DNA of 64,000 nt from Poecilobothrus nobilitatus. Lineage: Eukaryota > Arthropoda > Insecta > Diptera > Dolichopodidae. Shown here one piece after another: positions 12,729 to 24,260 of this stretch. Both the position numbers and the translations under genes were made by a program. Every line of letters begins with the position of its first letter. The first letter of the stretch is position 1. The notes below the pieces were generated by a model. That model had not been told where the DNA came from. It did not search any database and worked only from the letters and a program-made list of their open reading frames with translations. The stretch spans positions 39,205,398-39,269,397 of the forward strand of contig OX352773.1 in NCBI GenBank assembly GCA_947095535.1, in the 5' to 3' direction.

Positions 12729-14456
12729 TGCGATCCTTAAATGTGGGTAAATGTAAGGTATCCTACTATACTAAAACTTGCTACATCATTCATCTAAGAT
12801 TATGTTAAGAAAAGTACTATAGGTATTATAAATATAACTGAAAAATATTTTAGAATTGAAAATTAATTAGTGTTATAAGTGTAACATTGATGTTAGAAAT
12901 TAATAACATATTGGAATTTCGAAATGATCATTCAAAGAACATTAATCAATATTTATTCAAAGCACTTAACCGAATTTATATTAAACTTTCAATTTTAAAC
13001 ATTAAATTTCAATTTAATTGAACGGATTTTTAATAAATTTACATATGTATAATCAGGATTTTTATAAATTTTTTTTTATAAAAGAAAAGCTTTCTCTTTA
13101 AATAAACACAAAATATTTATTTTATGTAAAATATTTACGATACATAATAAGTGTATGTTATTGTATGTATATATATGTTCATTCATTATTTCCAATGGAA
13201 ATATATATATAGGTATAAAAAAAAAAAAAAAAATTATTAAATTATTTTTCGTTTTATTTTGGAAACATCTGTACATATTTAAAAAATATAAAAAATGCTG
13301 TTACATTTTCATTTTTCATTTTCATTTTCTTTTTTTTTTTTATTTCTGAAAAGTAATCTGAAAACACCTGTTTTTTCTTTTTCGTTAAATTTTTTTTTTT
13401 TTGTTTTCTACAAAAATATGTTAAGTAATATGTATATAGCAAATACTTGTACAATTGTTACATATGTAGCATTTAAAAAAAAAAAAAAAAAAATATAGAT
13501 TTACATACATGCCTATATATATAAACATATAATTCAACCGAACCAATTTTCCTTTACATTTTACATATAATGTTAAAGAAAAACTAAAATTGAAATGAAA
13601 AGAAAATTAAAATAAAATAAAAAAAAAAAATAAAAAAAAGAAGAGAAATATGAAAATTTATTGAAAACGTTTATTTTAAGCACCAAATTTTCTATTACAT
13701 ATTAAATACAACATATGTTGGCTGACTCCCTATAAAATAAATAAAAGTAACAAGACTGGTCTCTAACCAATCCTATATAAACTATTTTTAAAAAATTCAA
13801 AAATAAAATATTAAAAGAAAAACAAAACAAAAAAAAAAAAAAAAAAAAATCACCAATCTAGGATCATACATATTTATGCCTATGTTTATATTTTATTTAA
13901 AAATTTTTTTTTTATTGTTTTTTGTATATTTTATAAAATATTGTATACATATGTGTATAAGTATCATAACATTTGTACATAAGTACATAATATTTTAATT
14001 TTATTTGCATAATGTTAAATTATGCTATTGTAATTATAATTGGGAAGTACTTACTTATATATATATATATATATAGGTACTTTTAAATATATGTAGATTT
14101 AAATATATTAAACATTCAAACAATCTGACAATGCAATTTATAAATTTTACTTCATGTGTTCGAAGATTAATTGGGTATCATTCATTTAATTTAACTCAGC
14201 GCTTTGGTGATACCTGACTGACGTACTACTTTTTTTTTTCTAATTTAACGGATCTCTGGAAGAAAGTTATTTCTTTTTTTTTAAAAAAATTTTCCGACCA
14301 AAATCTCTTATTACATATTTGTTTTTCTTCGTCAAAAAATTTTTACTTTTAAATACTTCTTGCAACTTCAAGAATTGATTAATGTTTGATTTATATTTGA
14401 CATCAAAAACTAGACTAGGTAAATGCCCCCGCTTCTGTATACGGTTTTAGCAAATT
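12729..14456. other. no gene seen; AT-rich noncoding DNA
   Basis: Long A and T runs (13220, 13330-13400, 13470, 13620, 13830) and a (TA)n run at about 14058-14077. Nothing else recognised. Confidence 0.6.
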
Positions 14457-14543
14457 AAATCACGTTTGTCGCAAAAAATTTGCATACATATTTGTTTTAC
14501 AATATCTGTACTTCGGTCTGTCCGTAGGCGACAAACGTGATTT
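14457..14543. repeat. 16-bp perfect inverted repeat around a 55-nt loop
   Basis: AAATCACGTTTGTCGC (14457-14472) pairs exactly with GCGACAAACGTGATTT (14528-14543). It lies at the start of an R3 family copy. The GC content of the stem is high for this window. Confidence 0.85.
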
Positions 14544-15190
14544 ACAAAACTTCTATACCATTTAAGATAAAGCATTCAAATTTAAATAGGTCTCATTGTA
14601 AAATTAATTTTGAGGAAAATCTTTTTAATGTAAGACCACCCATTACGAACCTACAATTCCTAAAAGATGAAAAAATATGTATATATCACAAGTTCTCCTG
14701 AATAGTTTATCAATCAAAAAACGTGGATCGACAGAAAATTTTATTAATTATATGTTTAGAATTCGATATTTAAATTTACCATTGTAATATGTGAAAACAA
14801 TATTTTGCTATATTTTGGTACCTCTGCATCGTCACAGAACGCTTTTAGTTTTTAAAAGCTTAAAATTTTGTGAGAATTACTTCAGAAAATTATTTTACAT
14901 TCCTGCCTGTTTAGGTGTTGTTAGTGGTTAAAAATTGAAAATTTTATTTTTAGATACCTGTTTATTTGGTTATCTGCGCAAATTTGTCGTGATTAAAACT
15001 TAAAATTGAAAGCTATTATGTGTTAATGGCTTTTCTTAAAACTGAAGAAGTGTCACTTGATCTTATATAAAAAAATTCAAAATTTTGATGCAAAAATAGT
15101 TATAACTTCACAACACTTTTTATTGCTTTTTTAAAAATTGGCACCTTTAAAAAATTCTCAAAATTAGTTTTAGATGCTTACTGACTAGTT
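14500..15190 (+). repeat. interspersed repeat R3, copy 1
   Basis: It has ordered blocks shared with other copies: GGTCTGTCCGT, ACAAAACTTCTATACC.TTTAAGAT, CGATATTTAAATTTACC, GCGCAAATTTG, CTTTTCTTAAAACT and AAAATTGGCACCTTTAAAA. Divergence between copies is high. The family spans at least 0.9 kb without recognisable protein traces. Confidence 0.65.
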
Positions 15191-16529
15191 TTATGTTAAT
15201 TAAATGTTAATTTTGGGCTTCATATAACATTTTCGAAACTATAAACTAATGTTAAATTTTTTAATTTAATTAAACTATTTTTTATTACATACATACATAT
15301 ATATACAGTTTCATGTATTAAAAATTTATCATTGATTGTGTCAAAAACCAAAATTAATTAACTCAATTGTTTAAGTTTTGTTTTTTGTTTTTCATTGTAA
15401 TAGAATTTTACTTTACACTTCCATTTTTCTTTATTATAATGCTGTTTTTGACAAGTCCTATAATTTTCGTATTGTATAAATTTTTTTTTTTACTTTGATT
15501 CCAGACATTTCTGATGTTTTTGTTTTTTTTTTTGTTTTCTTAGATTTATTTGTACTTTTTCGTTTTTGACTTCTGCGAAATTCTTTTGCTTTACTATCGT
15601 AAAAAGTTTCTACTAAAATTTTTTTAATTAAAACTAAAAAAAAAACAAAAAAATTTTTTGGAAAGTTAAAAATAATACCTGTTCAATTTTATTATACGTG
15701 TTTTTTTTTTTACCTTTCCTTGTCGTTCCACCACCAATAACTTTTTTTAAATTTAAGAAATATATAGTAGAAACTCTTCAAATATCATTTCTTAAAAATA
15801 ATTTTTTTTTTATATAGTTACTTACTTTTTGTTATTTGACTGGTTCTTGTTCCCAGGATCCCAGCAGTAAATAAACAAAAACAAAATAAAAAAGTGAAAA
15901 CCAAAACTTAAAAGTTTCAAATGATCAAAAACAGCAGTTTATTTTAAAATCAGTAGCACTTGAAACAAAAGGAAATTTAAAGAAAATATACATATGTATT
16001 ATATAAGAAATATAGCACCCTTTTGTAAATCTATAATCTGTTATATTTTTTTTTATTCCGTTCTTTTTATCCTTAGTTTTTTTTTGTTTTTTTTTTTTTT
16101 CATTAATTGAGTTAAAGTTGAAGCTGTCACAAAAATACGCGTGAAAATATCAAAAACTTATAAAAAGGATCAAATATAAAGGACACAAAAAAAAAAAGTA
16201 AATAAATAAGAAGGGTGAAAAATGCAAATTGCAAAATAAAATAATTGCTTTGATATAAAAAAAAAAAAAAAGGAAGAACACCAGCATTTACATGCTTCAA
16301 AAAAAAAAAAAAAAATTAATGTACTTAATAATTATACTAAATAATTCAGCTAAAACAATTTATTCTGTTTGATTGATTTTTATTTTTTTTTTAAATTAAG
16401 CCTTCATTAGCATAATTTTTTATAGCATTAGGATAATTCAAATCAACATTACTAATTGAAGATTGTCTTATAAAAATATTTTTCCACATTTTTAACAAAT
16501 TTTTTTTAAATTTACCTATTAGTTTCATT
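15191..16529. other. no gene seen; AT-rich noncoding DNA
   Basis: Dominated by homopolymer runs. No repeats shared with other parts of the window were noticed. Confidence 0.55.
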
Positions 16530-16990
16530 TCGTCTGTCTGTTTACAAAACTTTTACACCGTTCAAGATGGAACAATGAAATTTTAATCATGGATAGGTAT
16601 TTTTAAAGAATTTTTAAAAAGAATGTTATAAAACAACTTTTATACCCACCTGTTACGGTTATGTATATTAAAATGTGCATCTCAGGTTCTGTATTTACAT
16701 TTTTTCAATCTAAAAACGACATTCGATAGAAATTTTTTTTACCTTTATAAATCAATATCAAAATTATATACATTGTTTTTAAATTTAGTATTTAAATTTA
16801 CCGTTATGGAAAAAACAAATTTTGGAAGATATCCGAAACACATCTAAGTATAGTCTGTAAATTTGAGAAAAGAAAAATCAGAATTAGTATAAATTGGGTT
16901 AGAATTTTTTCTTGTAACATCTCCTATTTAACAGGTATATTATGACTCAGAAATCGAACATTAACTATTTTATATGCTTTTATATTAACT
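16530..16990 (+). repeat. interspersed repeat R3, copy 2
   Basis: TCGTCTGTCTGTTTACAAAA, TACACCGTTCAAGATGGAAC, TATTTAAATTTACCGTTATG and GAATTAGTATAAATTGGG correspond in order to copies at 14.5, 23.3 and (inverted) 33 kb. The 3' third is missing. Confidence 0.65.
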
Positions 16991-17087
16991 CGTCGCTGTC
17001 GGTTTATTTATTTATTTATTTATTTGTCATTCTATCACGCTTTTTATTATGTTCGTAATCTGTTAGCAACATTTGTAAGTGTAGTAT

Positions 17088-17590
17088 GGTGCAGAGGATA
17101 GTGTACAGGTTTCAAAAGTAGTGATCATGTTGTTCGAATCCAGTTCACATGCAACATTTTTTTTTTTTAAACTATCTATTCATCAACATTTTTTGAATAA
17201 AATATGTATACATTTTTGTATATATCAATTTAAAACTTACATTTTTATCTCTTATTCATGCATACAAACATACACATTATATTTGTGATCTTTCCTGGTG
17301 TTTTGTATTAGCATAATTAGCAAAACACAATCCCTACATATAGTATTTTTATGTATGTTGCTAAGTTATTTTGTTTACAACATTTGTTTAGTATTTAAAT
17401 CAAAATATTTGCTGTCAACATTCTTTAATGCATATTGAATTAATGCATATATGGTGCAGAGGAAAGTGTACAGGTCTTGAAAGTGAGTGTTAATATGTGG
17501 ACTGTGGTTCGAATCCAATTCGTATATATGTATAATTTTTTTTTTTTTTTTTTTAACTCTATTCATCAATATTTTTTAAATAAAATTTTA
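17088..17590 (+). repeat. two tRNA-like SINE family 3 units in tandem, 357 bp apart
   Basis: ATGGTGCAGAGGATAGTGTA...GTTCGAATCCAGTTC at about 17095-17150 recurs as ATGGTGCAGAGGAAAGTGTA...GTTCGAATCCAATTC at about 17452-17525. A-box-like and B-box-like motifs have tRNA-like spacing. Each is followed by a T-run, CTATTCATCA.CATTTTTT and AATAAAAT. Neither copy ends in a clean A-tail, and flanking sequence is also shared, so this is a segmental tandem duplication that carries a SINE-like unit. Confidence 0.65.
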
Positions 17591-18120
17591 TGTACCTACA
17601 TAATATTATTTTTGTACATAGAAAAGAATATAAAAAGTAAAGATCATTACAAAATTATGCTTTTGCGCATTACGCATTATGATTTACAAACAAAAATCTA
17701 TTACGCATTATGATTTGTCAACACAAAAAATTAAAACTACGTATGTAAATATGTACGTACGTATGTACATAATATTTATTTATTTATTTATATTCAGGTA
17801 CCGTGGTACATAAATGTGGTAGCTATAACCCTTGTTTCCTGGTAGGAATGTGTACGTGATATAATGATATATTATAAAGTATTTACATATTGTGATATAT
17901 GAATTTTTTTTTTTTTTTATTTTATAACTATTGTACCCAGCCGGGAATCGAACCCGTGACCTCTCATTCCCTTATGAATGAGAAGCGGTGCGTCAACCAC
18001 TGCACCAATGGCTGGATACACATAATATTATGTTAAACTAATTTCCTAAATTATTTTGTTCCACTCCATTTGTTTATAATTTAAATCAAGATATTTGTCA
18101 ACATTTTTTACTGCATGATC
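17366..18120. repeat. tandem-duplication flank interrupted by the family 1 SINE
   Basis: TTATTTTGTTTACAACATTT, then TTTAAATCAAAATATTTG and GTCAACATTCTTTAATGCAT at about 17367-17445, recur as TTATTTTGTTCCACTCC, TTTAAATCAAGATATTTG and GTCAACATTTTTTACTGCAT at about 18050-18118. The spacing is 683 bp, or about 430 bp once the 253-bp SINE insertion is subtracted. The SINE is therefore younger than the duplication. Confidence 0.6.
17767..18029 (-). mobile_element. tRNA-derived SINE, family 1, full-length copy with target-site duplication
   Basis: On the minus strand the element starts near 18018 with a tRNA-like head: ATCCAGCC pairs with GGCTGGGT (acceptor stem), GGTGC with GCACC (D arm), CTCATTC with GAATGAG (anticodon arm), and CGGGTTCGATTCCCG forms the T arm and B box. 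An unrelated body follows, ending GGTACCTGAATATAAA and an (AAAT)n tail at 17773-17794. The 10-bp direct repeat ACATAATATT lies at 17767-17776 and 18020-18029, the expected target-site duplication. A second, truncated copy at 35846-36034 shares both head and body, which shows this is a mobile family and not a tRNA gene. Confidence 0.85.
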
Positions 18121-18524
18121 TTATTAAGCGATTAGGTAGGTAGGTATTCAAGGTTAGATGTTTGTTTGGATATACGATATACTACTAATAGTATACTATA
18201 GAAATATACAGTAAAGTACATTTATATATATCATTTTCATTCGAGTTATGTTGTTGGATTGTAATATTTATATAATCACAGTATTTTGGTACATATTTTA
18301 CCCTGCGAGGTACTTTCTTTATTTATGAATTACATACTGGAATAAAAAATTTTTACTCTTGCTGTAATGGAATCGATTTAACATCTCTTAATTTACTTAA
18401 ACATTTGGTATAAAATTATAAAACGTATTTTATATCAGAAACAATAATTAATGTATGTATGAATAAAAAATATCCCATATTTTTAAATTCAAATTATGTG
18501 TTTCATTTAAAACTAAAAAGTATA

Positions 18525-18943
18525 AAATAAAATAATATGTAAAAAAAATATTTTTTAAAATATGCTTTTATCGAAACCAAATTCGCCCCCTAAAAAGTTG
18601 AAAATAAAATTGATTGCAAAACTTTAGCTTTTTTGACTGTTATAATATAAAAGTGAATTGCTAGTGCAAGCATTTTGGACTGTTATAATATAAAAGTAAA
18701 TTGCTGGAATAAAAAAGAAACACGAACCTCAAATTTCCTAGATTTTTATTTAACTTTATTCCAGCAATTTACTTTTATATTATAACAGTCCAAAATGCTT
18801 GCACTAGCAATTCACTTTTATATTATAACAGTCAAAAAAGCTAAAGTTTTGCAATCAATTTTATTTTCAACTTTTTAGGGGGCGAATTTGGTTTCGATAA
18901 AAGCATATTTTAAAAAATATTTTTTTTACATATTATTTTATTT
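18525..18943. repeat. perfect inverted repeat, 189-bp arms with 41-nt spacer
   Basis: The left arm 18525-18713 and right arm 18755-18943 are exact reverse complements as far as I can trace by eye, and are equal in length. Each arm contains two copies of GACTGTTATAATATAAAAGT followed by RAATTGCT (one difference between them), and an unusually C/G-containing block TTCGCCCCCTAAAAAG. The spacer 18714-18754 is not self-complementary. No target-site duplication was found at the outer ends. Right of it begins a copy of the interspersed family R3. It could be a foldback element, a hairpin-RNA locus, a recent palindromic duplication or an assembly artefact. Confidence 0.93.
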
Positions 18944-18954
18944 AGACATCTTAT

Positions 18955-19260
18955 CATCTGCATTTTTAGTACAAATTTAGTACAGATTTAGCCAAAGTAA
19001 AAGTGAAAAATTAAAACTACAAGATTATGTTTTTAGATGTATTAGCTGCTTTTCTTAACTATATACGGTTCCTGCCTTAACATAATAGAAATTTCCTTTG
19101 ATTTTTAACAATTTTTTCTTTTATGGTGGTGCAATACGCAGTAATATTCTAAACTGTTTGTACTTTATTTTGAAAAATATGCGCCTTTAAATATCGTTAT
19201 TTTTCATTCTACCTTGTTTATTTTAGAGTTATCTGTTTAACTGCAATTCAGCAAACTTTT
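18955..19260 (+). repeat. interspersed repeat R3, copy 3 (3' part only)
   Basis: TTTAGCCAAAGTAAAAGTG, AAATTAAAACTACAAGATTA, TGCTTTTCTTAACTATATAC and TGAAAAATATGCGCCTTTAA match the distal half of the 23.3-24.3 kb copy. It begins about 12 bp right of the perfect inverted repeat, so that structure may have replaced or joined its 5' half. Confidence 0.6.
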
Positions 19261-22200
19261 TTTTATTATAAAAATTATATATATTAGTAATTCAGCTAAT
19301 ATTCAGCTAATAAATACACATTAATATTTAATATTTATTTATTATCAAATTTAAAATTATTCAAATTGTAACAACAAAAAATTATTTCTGATATAAATTT
19401 TTGCTAAAATATAATCAAAATAAAAAAAAATTAAAAAATATTCATAACTGTATATTATGCAGCATTATTCCTGTCACTTAAAGGTGTTTTAAAGGATATT
19501 AATAAAATTTTTTTTGACTATTAAAATAATGTTATAGATAAAAATTAAAAAAAAAATGAACGAAATATTGTATTTTAAATTAAATTTTATTTTATTTTAG
19601 ATATTTTAAAATAATTATAAAATAAATAATTGCAATTTGAAATGATCTCCGGTTCAAAGAATTAATATTAAAAAAATAAAAAATACTTTAATAGTGATTT
19701 AAATAAAAGAACTCTAGGATATATGTCATGAAAAATTGAATTTTAAATTTTATGATAAAGGTCTCTGTTTCCATTATTTTTGGTTTTATATTCATTACAT
19801 TTTGTAAGGCACTAAAATATATGAATTTTAAAATAATTTTTTTTTTTTGATCAGAATAAGAAAAACAGCCAGCGGTCTACAAAAAAACAAACCAAAAAGC
19901 CGAACCAAAATTGATGAAAAAGAAAAAAAAATTATTGCAAATATATAAATAAACATTTTAAAATACATATTGTAATGTATATTTGGATAAAATATTTGCT
20001 TATATTTGTATTTAGTACCTATTTGACATTGAAACTAAATTTGTCTTTAGAAAATATTACAGTAGAAACAATTTATTCATTTTCAGTTTATTTTAATACA
20101 ATTTTTATTTGTTTTAAGTTGATTGTTTTATTTTTGGTACCATTTTCCAATTTTTCTTATGTTTCTTTATTATTTTACTAAATTTCGATTTTAAGATTTT
20201 ATAATATTTTCGTATCTATCGATATCTCATAGTTTAAATAATGCCACAGCTCTTAAAGTTTTATGCACAAATTTTATAAATTTTCAATATTACCGGTTAT
20301 CTTCTGTGAATAATTATTCAAATTTCTCATTCACATTTGAGTAAACCTTCATAACATTCTTTGGATATGGCTATTAGTATCAGAACTCAGGATCTGATAG
20401 GTCCACTTAGTTCTTTGCAGATTAGATACATTCAGTTCATATATTAAGCCATCTATTCTGGGAATAGATTCCTTCTGTAAATAAAATACCAGGAAAAACT
20501 GGGCCTACCATAGGAAAAACTAAGAATATCAAATTAAAATATAAAGGAGATTGTAAAAAAAAAAAAAAATTTTTATTCAAATGTGTTGCAATAATTCTTT
20601 AAGGTACTGTGTATACAATAATATAAGTTTTGTTTTTTACTGCATATACGCAAATTTATGGATATTTAATTTAGGAATATTTTATTTTATGAACGGAAAT
20701 TTTGTATTTTGTTTTTACAAAAGATTGGGGTTTGTTTTTTTTTTTTAGTTTTTGATTATTTATCCATTATGCACTATATTATACATTATAGATGTACGCC
20801 TGAACAACATATGTATGGCCCCTCTATAAATAAAACATATTATTGCCAGTTTCTAGTATAAATATATATATACATATATATATACCTAACAATGGGTAAA
20901 CATTTGGGTAAACATTAAAACAAAAACAAAAATATGGAAAACAAAAAAAAATGAAAAATTCAAATCAAAATCCAGATGTTAACTGTCGTTGACATATGAC
21001 ACACAAAAAAATAAGAATGAAACAGGCAAAAAGTTAAAAAAAAAACAGAAATGATTTTTCCTTTTTTTTCTTTCTGTTTTTTAAATTTCTTATACTGCAC
21101 AACCATTTTCCGGTAGTACCGGATTGGCCGGTACACAAAATTGAAAAGGTGGGTTAGTGTGAGCAGAAAGAAAAGAAAAAAAAAACAGTAAATTTTAATT
21201 TTTTTCTTTTTTCTTCTTATTATTATTTTTATTTTAAATTTATAAAAATAGCAAATACAAAAAATACAAAGTGTAAATTTTATACTTTCTATTCTTATAT
21301 TCTAAATTGTTTTTTATTTTTTGTTTTGTTCATTTTTAATTTTTCAAAAATATTTATGAAGTAATTTAAAATATCTGGACTACAAATGGTAAAGAAATTT
21401 GTTTTTTGTCTGTTATTCTTTAAGATAAAAATTTCAAAAAAAAAAAAAAAAAAAAAAAAAACGGATTATTTTTAAGAAAAATATTTTGAGATTTAAGTTG
21501 AAAGGAAATGCTTTTGTTTTATACATATATACATATATAATTTCACAAAACCAAAAGGGAACACGCATCCTGTTTTCTATTTAATTAAAGGTGACCTGAT
21601 CAGTATATATTTTATATAATGTTATAAAAATTCTTGACATATATTTTGTATACGATAATTTGGAAAATGTATATAATATAAGCTTATAGTTTCGTAAAGC
21701 TGAAGCTAAATAAGAATAGAACTTAAAGCTTATATAAAATAACTGTGTTTATTAACTTAATACTATAAAGGCTCTAAAAGTGATGCATATACGCATACTA
21801 TATGAATACTATTTTTGACATTAAAAATATTGATTTTCAGTCACTAAAAAATGAGTTTAATACAAAATTTTGTTTTTCAGTTTAATGAGCTGAAGCATTT
21901 AGCTGAAGAATTAGGAAGACTCTCCTTAAAAAAATTTGTATTAGTTCGATATAATATGTAATTTCGAATTGTTGATTTTTGTTTTTCAGTTTATGCCGAA
22001 GAAAGATTTATAAATTTGTTTGCACATTTTTTATAAAGTTTTACTCTTTCTGAGTGAATCATTAAAATGTTTTGATTCGCTGAAGAACCAACAAAAAAAA
22101 AAATAATAATAATATATAATAATAATATTCTTCTATATTATAAGGAATGTCTGATTTAATTCATAGAACGTAGTAGTAGAGATTTGAATTTTAGCAAAAA

Positions 22201-22921
22201 CAATATAATATCCTAAATCTATATTCATCTAAAATTTAGGTAATTGAAGTAATTAAGAAAACAAACTAAAAAAAAAATAATAAAAAATATATTATTGATA
22301 AAAACTTTCCAGAAAAATTTATAACAACGAAATATAAAATTTATATATTTTTATTTCTGAAAATTTTTTTTTTTATTAACATAACAAATACAAAATATGA
22401 AAAAAAATGACCTTCATTTCACTTAATTCACTCCTTATATTTTGGAATTGTTCGCCTTCTTTTAAAAAAGGAAAACCTAAAGTTAAATGTATTAATTCAG
22501 AACAGTGCCAAGTTAATAAAAAAGAAAATTACCACAATATGTAGCCACCAAAATTATCTTAATAATATTTTCAAAATTTTTTTTCATTTTTCTAATTTTG
22601 GACATTACTAACAAATGTTGTCCGATACCGATTATATATTTGATTTTTCTGTTTTTTTTTTTGTTAACTCTTAATTACATGAAATGGTACTTTTACTGTT
22701 TAGCTGAATAATGTTTCCTATTAACTATTCATTTTTTTATTTTAATTTTTTATTTTAACAAAACGAAAACTGTAAAGATTTCAAAAATTTTAAAATAAAA
22801 AAATATTCGTTATTTAATAGTGTAATATAAATACATATTTTGTTTTTAAACTTATTGCGAATTTAAAATATATATTTTATAATTTTGTTTTAAAGTTTAA
22901 ATTAAGGAAAATTATTTTAAG
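19261..22921. other. no gene seen; AT-rich noncoding DNA
   Basis: Mostly low complexity. A patch at 20350-20500 is less biased and has a minus-strand open stretch of about 45 codons (contains SIPRIDGLIYELNVSNLQRT), perhaps a transposon relic. A small palindrome CCGGTAGTACCGG lies near 21110. Confidence 0.55.
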
Positions 22922-23164
22922 CACATGTATTTATTTATTTATTTTTTTTTAATGCATTTCTCTGCCACATAAACGTGGACAGGAAATTACACAGCTTTTC
23001 CTGTTCAGGCGTGGCTTTAAATGTAGCACAGGTTTTTCTGTTTAGGCGTGGCTTACGACGTCTGTGGAATTCGAACCCACACTCTCTCGGTGTTTACAGC
23101 GTATTTTATACTATATTATATATTTTATACCACTAGGCCACCGAGGCCCCCACTTGTATTTATT
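22922..23164 (-). mobile_element. SINE family 2, copy B, full-length with target-site duplication
   Basis: On the minus strand the head reads GGCCTCGGTGGCCTAGTGG, then an AT-rich insertion, TAAAATACGCTGTAAACACC, GTGTGGGTTCGAATTCC (B box), a body with CACGCC and TTTCCTGTCCACGTTTATG, AGAGAAATGCATT and an A-rich tail. Direct repeats CACATGTATTTATT (22922-22935) and CACTTGTATTTATT (23151-23164), with one mismatch in 14, flank it as a target duplication. The body holds a partial internal duplication of the 'TGTTCAGGCGTGGC' block. Confidence 0.84.
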
Positions 23165-23274
23165 ATAAGCGAAAAAAAATCTTAGATAATTTTCAAATAT
23201 ATGGGGATTATGTTAAAGTAACAAACAAATTATTAATTTGTTGTGAAAACATTTTTTAAAATTTGTTTATTAGT

Positions 23275-24260
23275 TTGATTTTATCCGTCCGTCCGTACGC
23301 CTGCTTATAAAACTTCTGAATCTTTTAAGAGAGAACATCTAAATAAATAGAAATTTAACCATTGCCCTCTGTAAAAAATGAATGTTATAGAAGAACTTTT
23401 TTTATGTAAGCCACCCCTTGCGAAGCTACAATTGCTCAAATTTTTAAAAAATAACCTATTTTAAAATGTTTATATCGGAAATTCTTTATATCGCGAGTTA
23501 AACAGGAAATGTTTTAAGATTTATAAAATGTTATAACGATATTTAAATTTTTTTGCAGTATTGTATTAAAATTTATCGTTATATGCAACTAAAATTTTGC
23601 AAGATTTCCTCAGAATCTGCAGAAAGCTGTTAGTTAGAACCTTGACAGGGGAAGATTTTTACGAATTAGTATAAGCTTTATCAGAAAAAAAAAATCTTCC
23701 TGGGCTATTAGAGGGGTCAAGTCAATATGAATTATTATTGGGGTTTTTAGATAGTTGTGCAAATTTGGTTAAAGTAAAACATAAAAATTAAAGCTATAAC
23801 ATCATAATTTTACGTAACATACCTTTTCCTAATTATATGCAGGATATTCTGTAAATTTAGGAATAATTTTCGTAATTTTTCATACTTTTTCCTACATATT
23901 TTTTTTTTATTTTCTTTTTATTTATAATGGCTGGGTCTTCAAAGATCCGTAGTGTACCTTAAAAACGTAGAAGAACCTATGCTGTCAGAGGTGTTAAATT
24001 TCCCTAGATTGCATTCCCTATAAGACGATTATATCACTCTTACGGAAGACGCTTTGAAAGCTAGATTACGAGATTCAGATCCTTCAGATTTCAGATCCTT
24101 GATCCATGTCAAAGAGTTCACCTAAATATTGGAAAAAGAAAATACTTACTGAGATATTTCCGCTAAATTTTTGACGCATGTCGTTAAATCCAAGTTTTTT
24201 TATTATCTTTCGAAAAATCTGCGCTTTTAAAAATCTTTATTTTTATCTCTCCTCTATTTT
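23275..24260 (+). repeat. interspersed repeat R3, longest copy
   Basis: It runs from CCGTCCGTCCGTACGCCTGC through TATAAAACTTCTGAATC, CGATATTTAAATTT, TTACGAATTAGTATAAGCTT, CAAATTTGGTTAAAGTAAAA and GAAAAATCTGCGCTTTTAAA. All blocks recur in the same order elsewhere in this window. An extra block of about 200 bp (23930-24130) is unique here. Confidence 0.65.

Noticed and set aside
17930..18018. Possible true tRNA gene on the minus strand
   Set aside because: It folds well, but it continues into a repeated body with a tail and target duplication, and a truncated copy shares head plus body, so it is a SINE head.
20350..20510. Minus-strand open stretch of about 45 codons
   Set aside because: No recognisable family; mentioned as a possible relic only.
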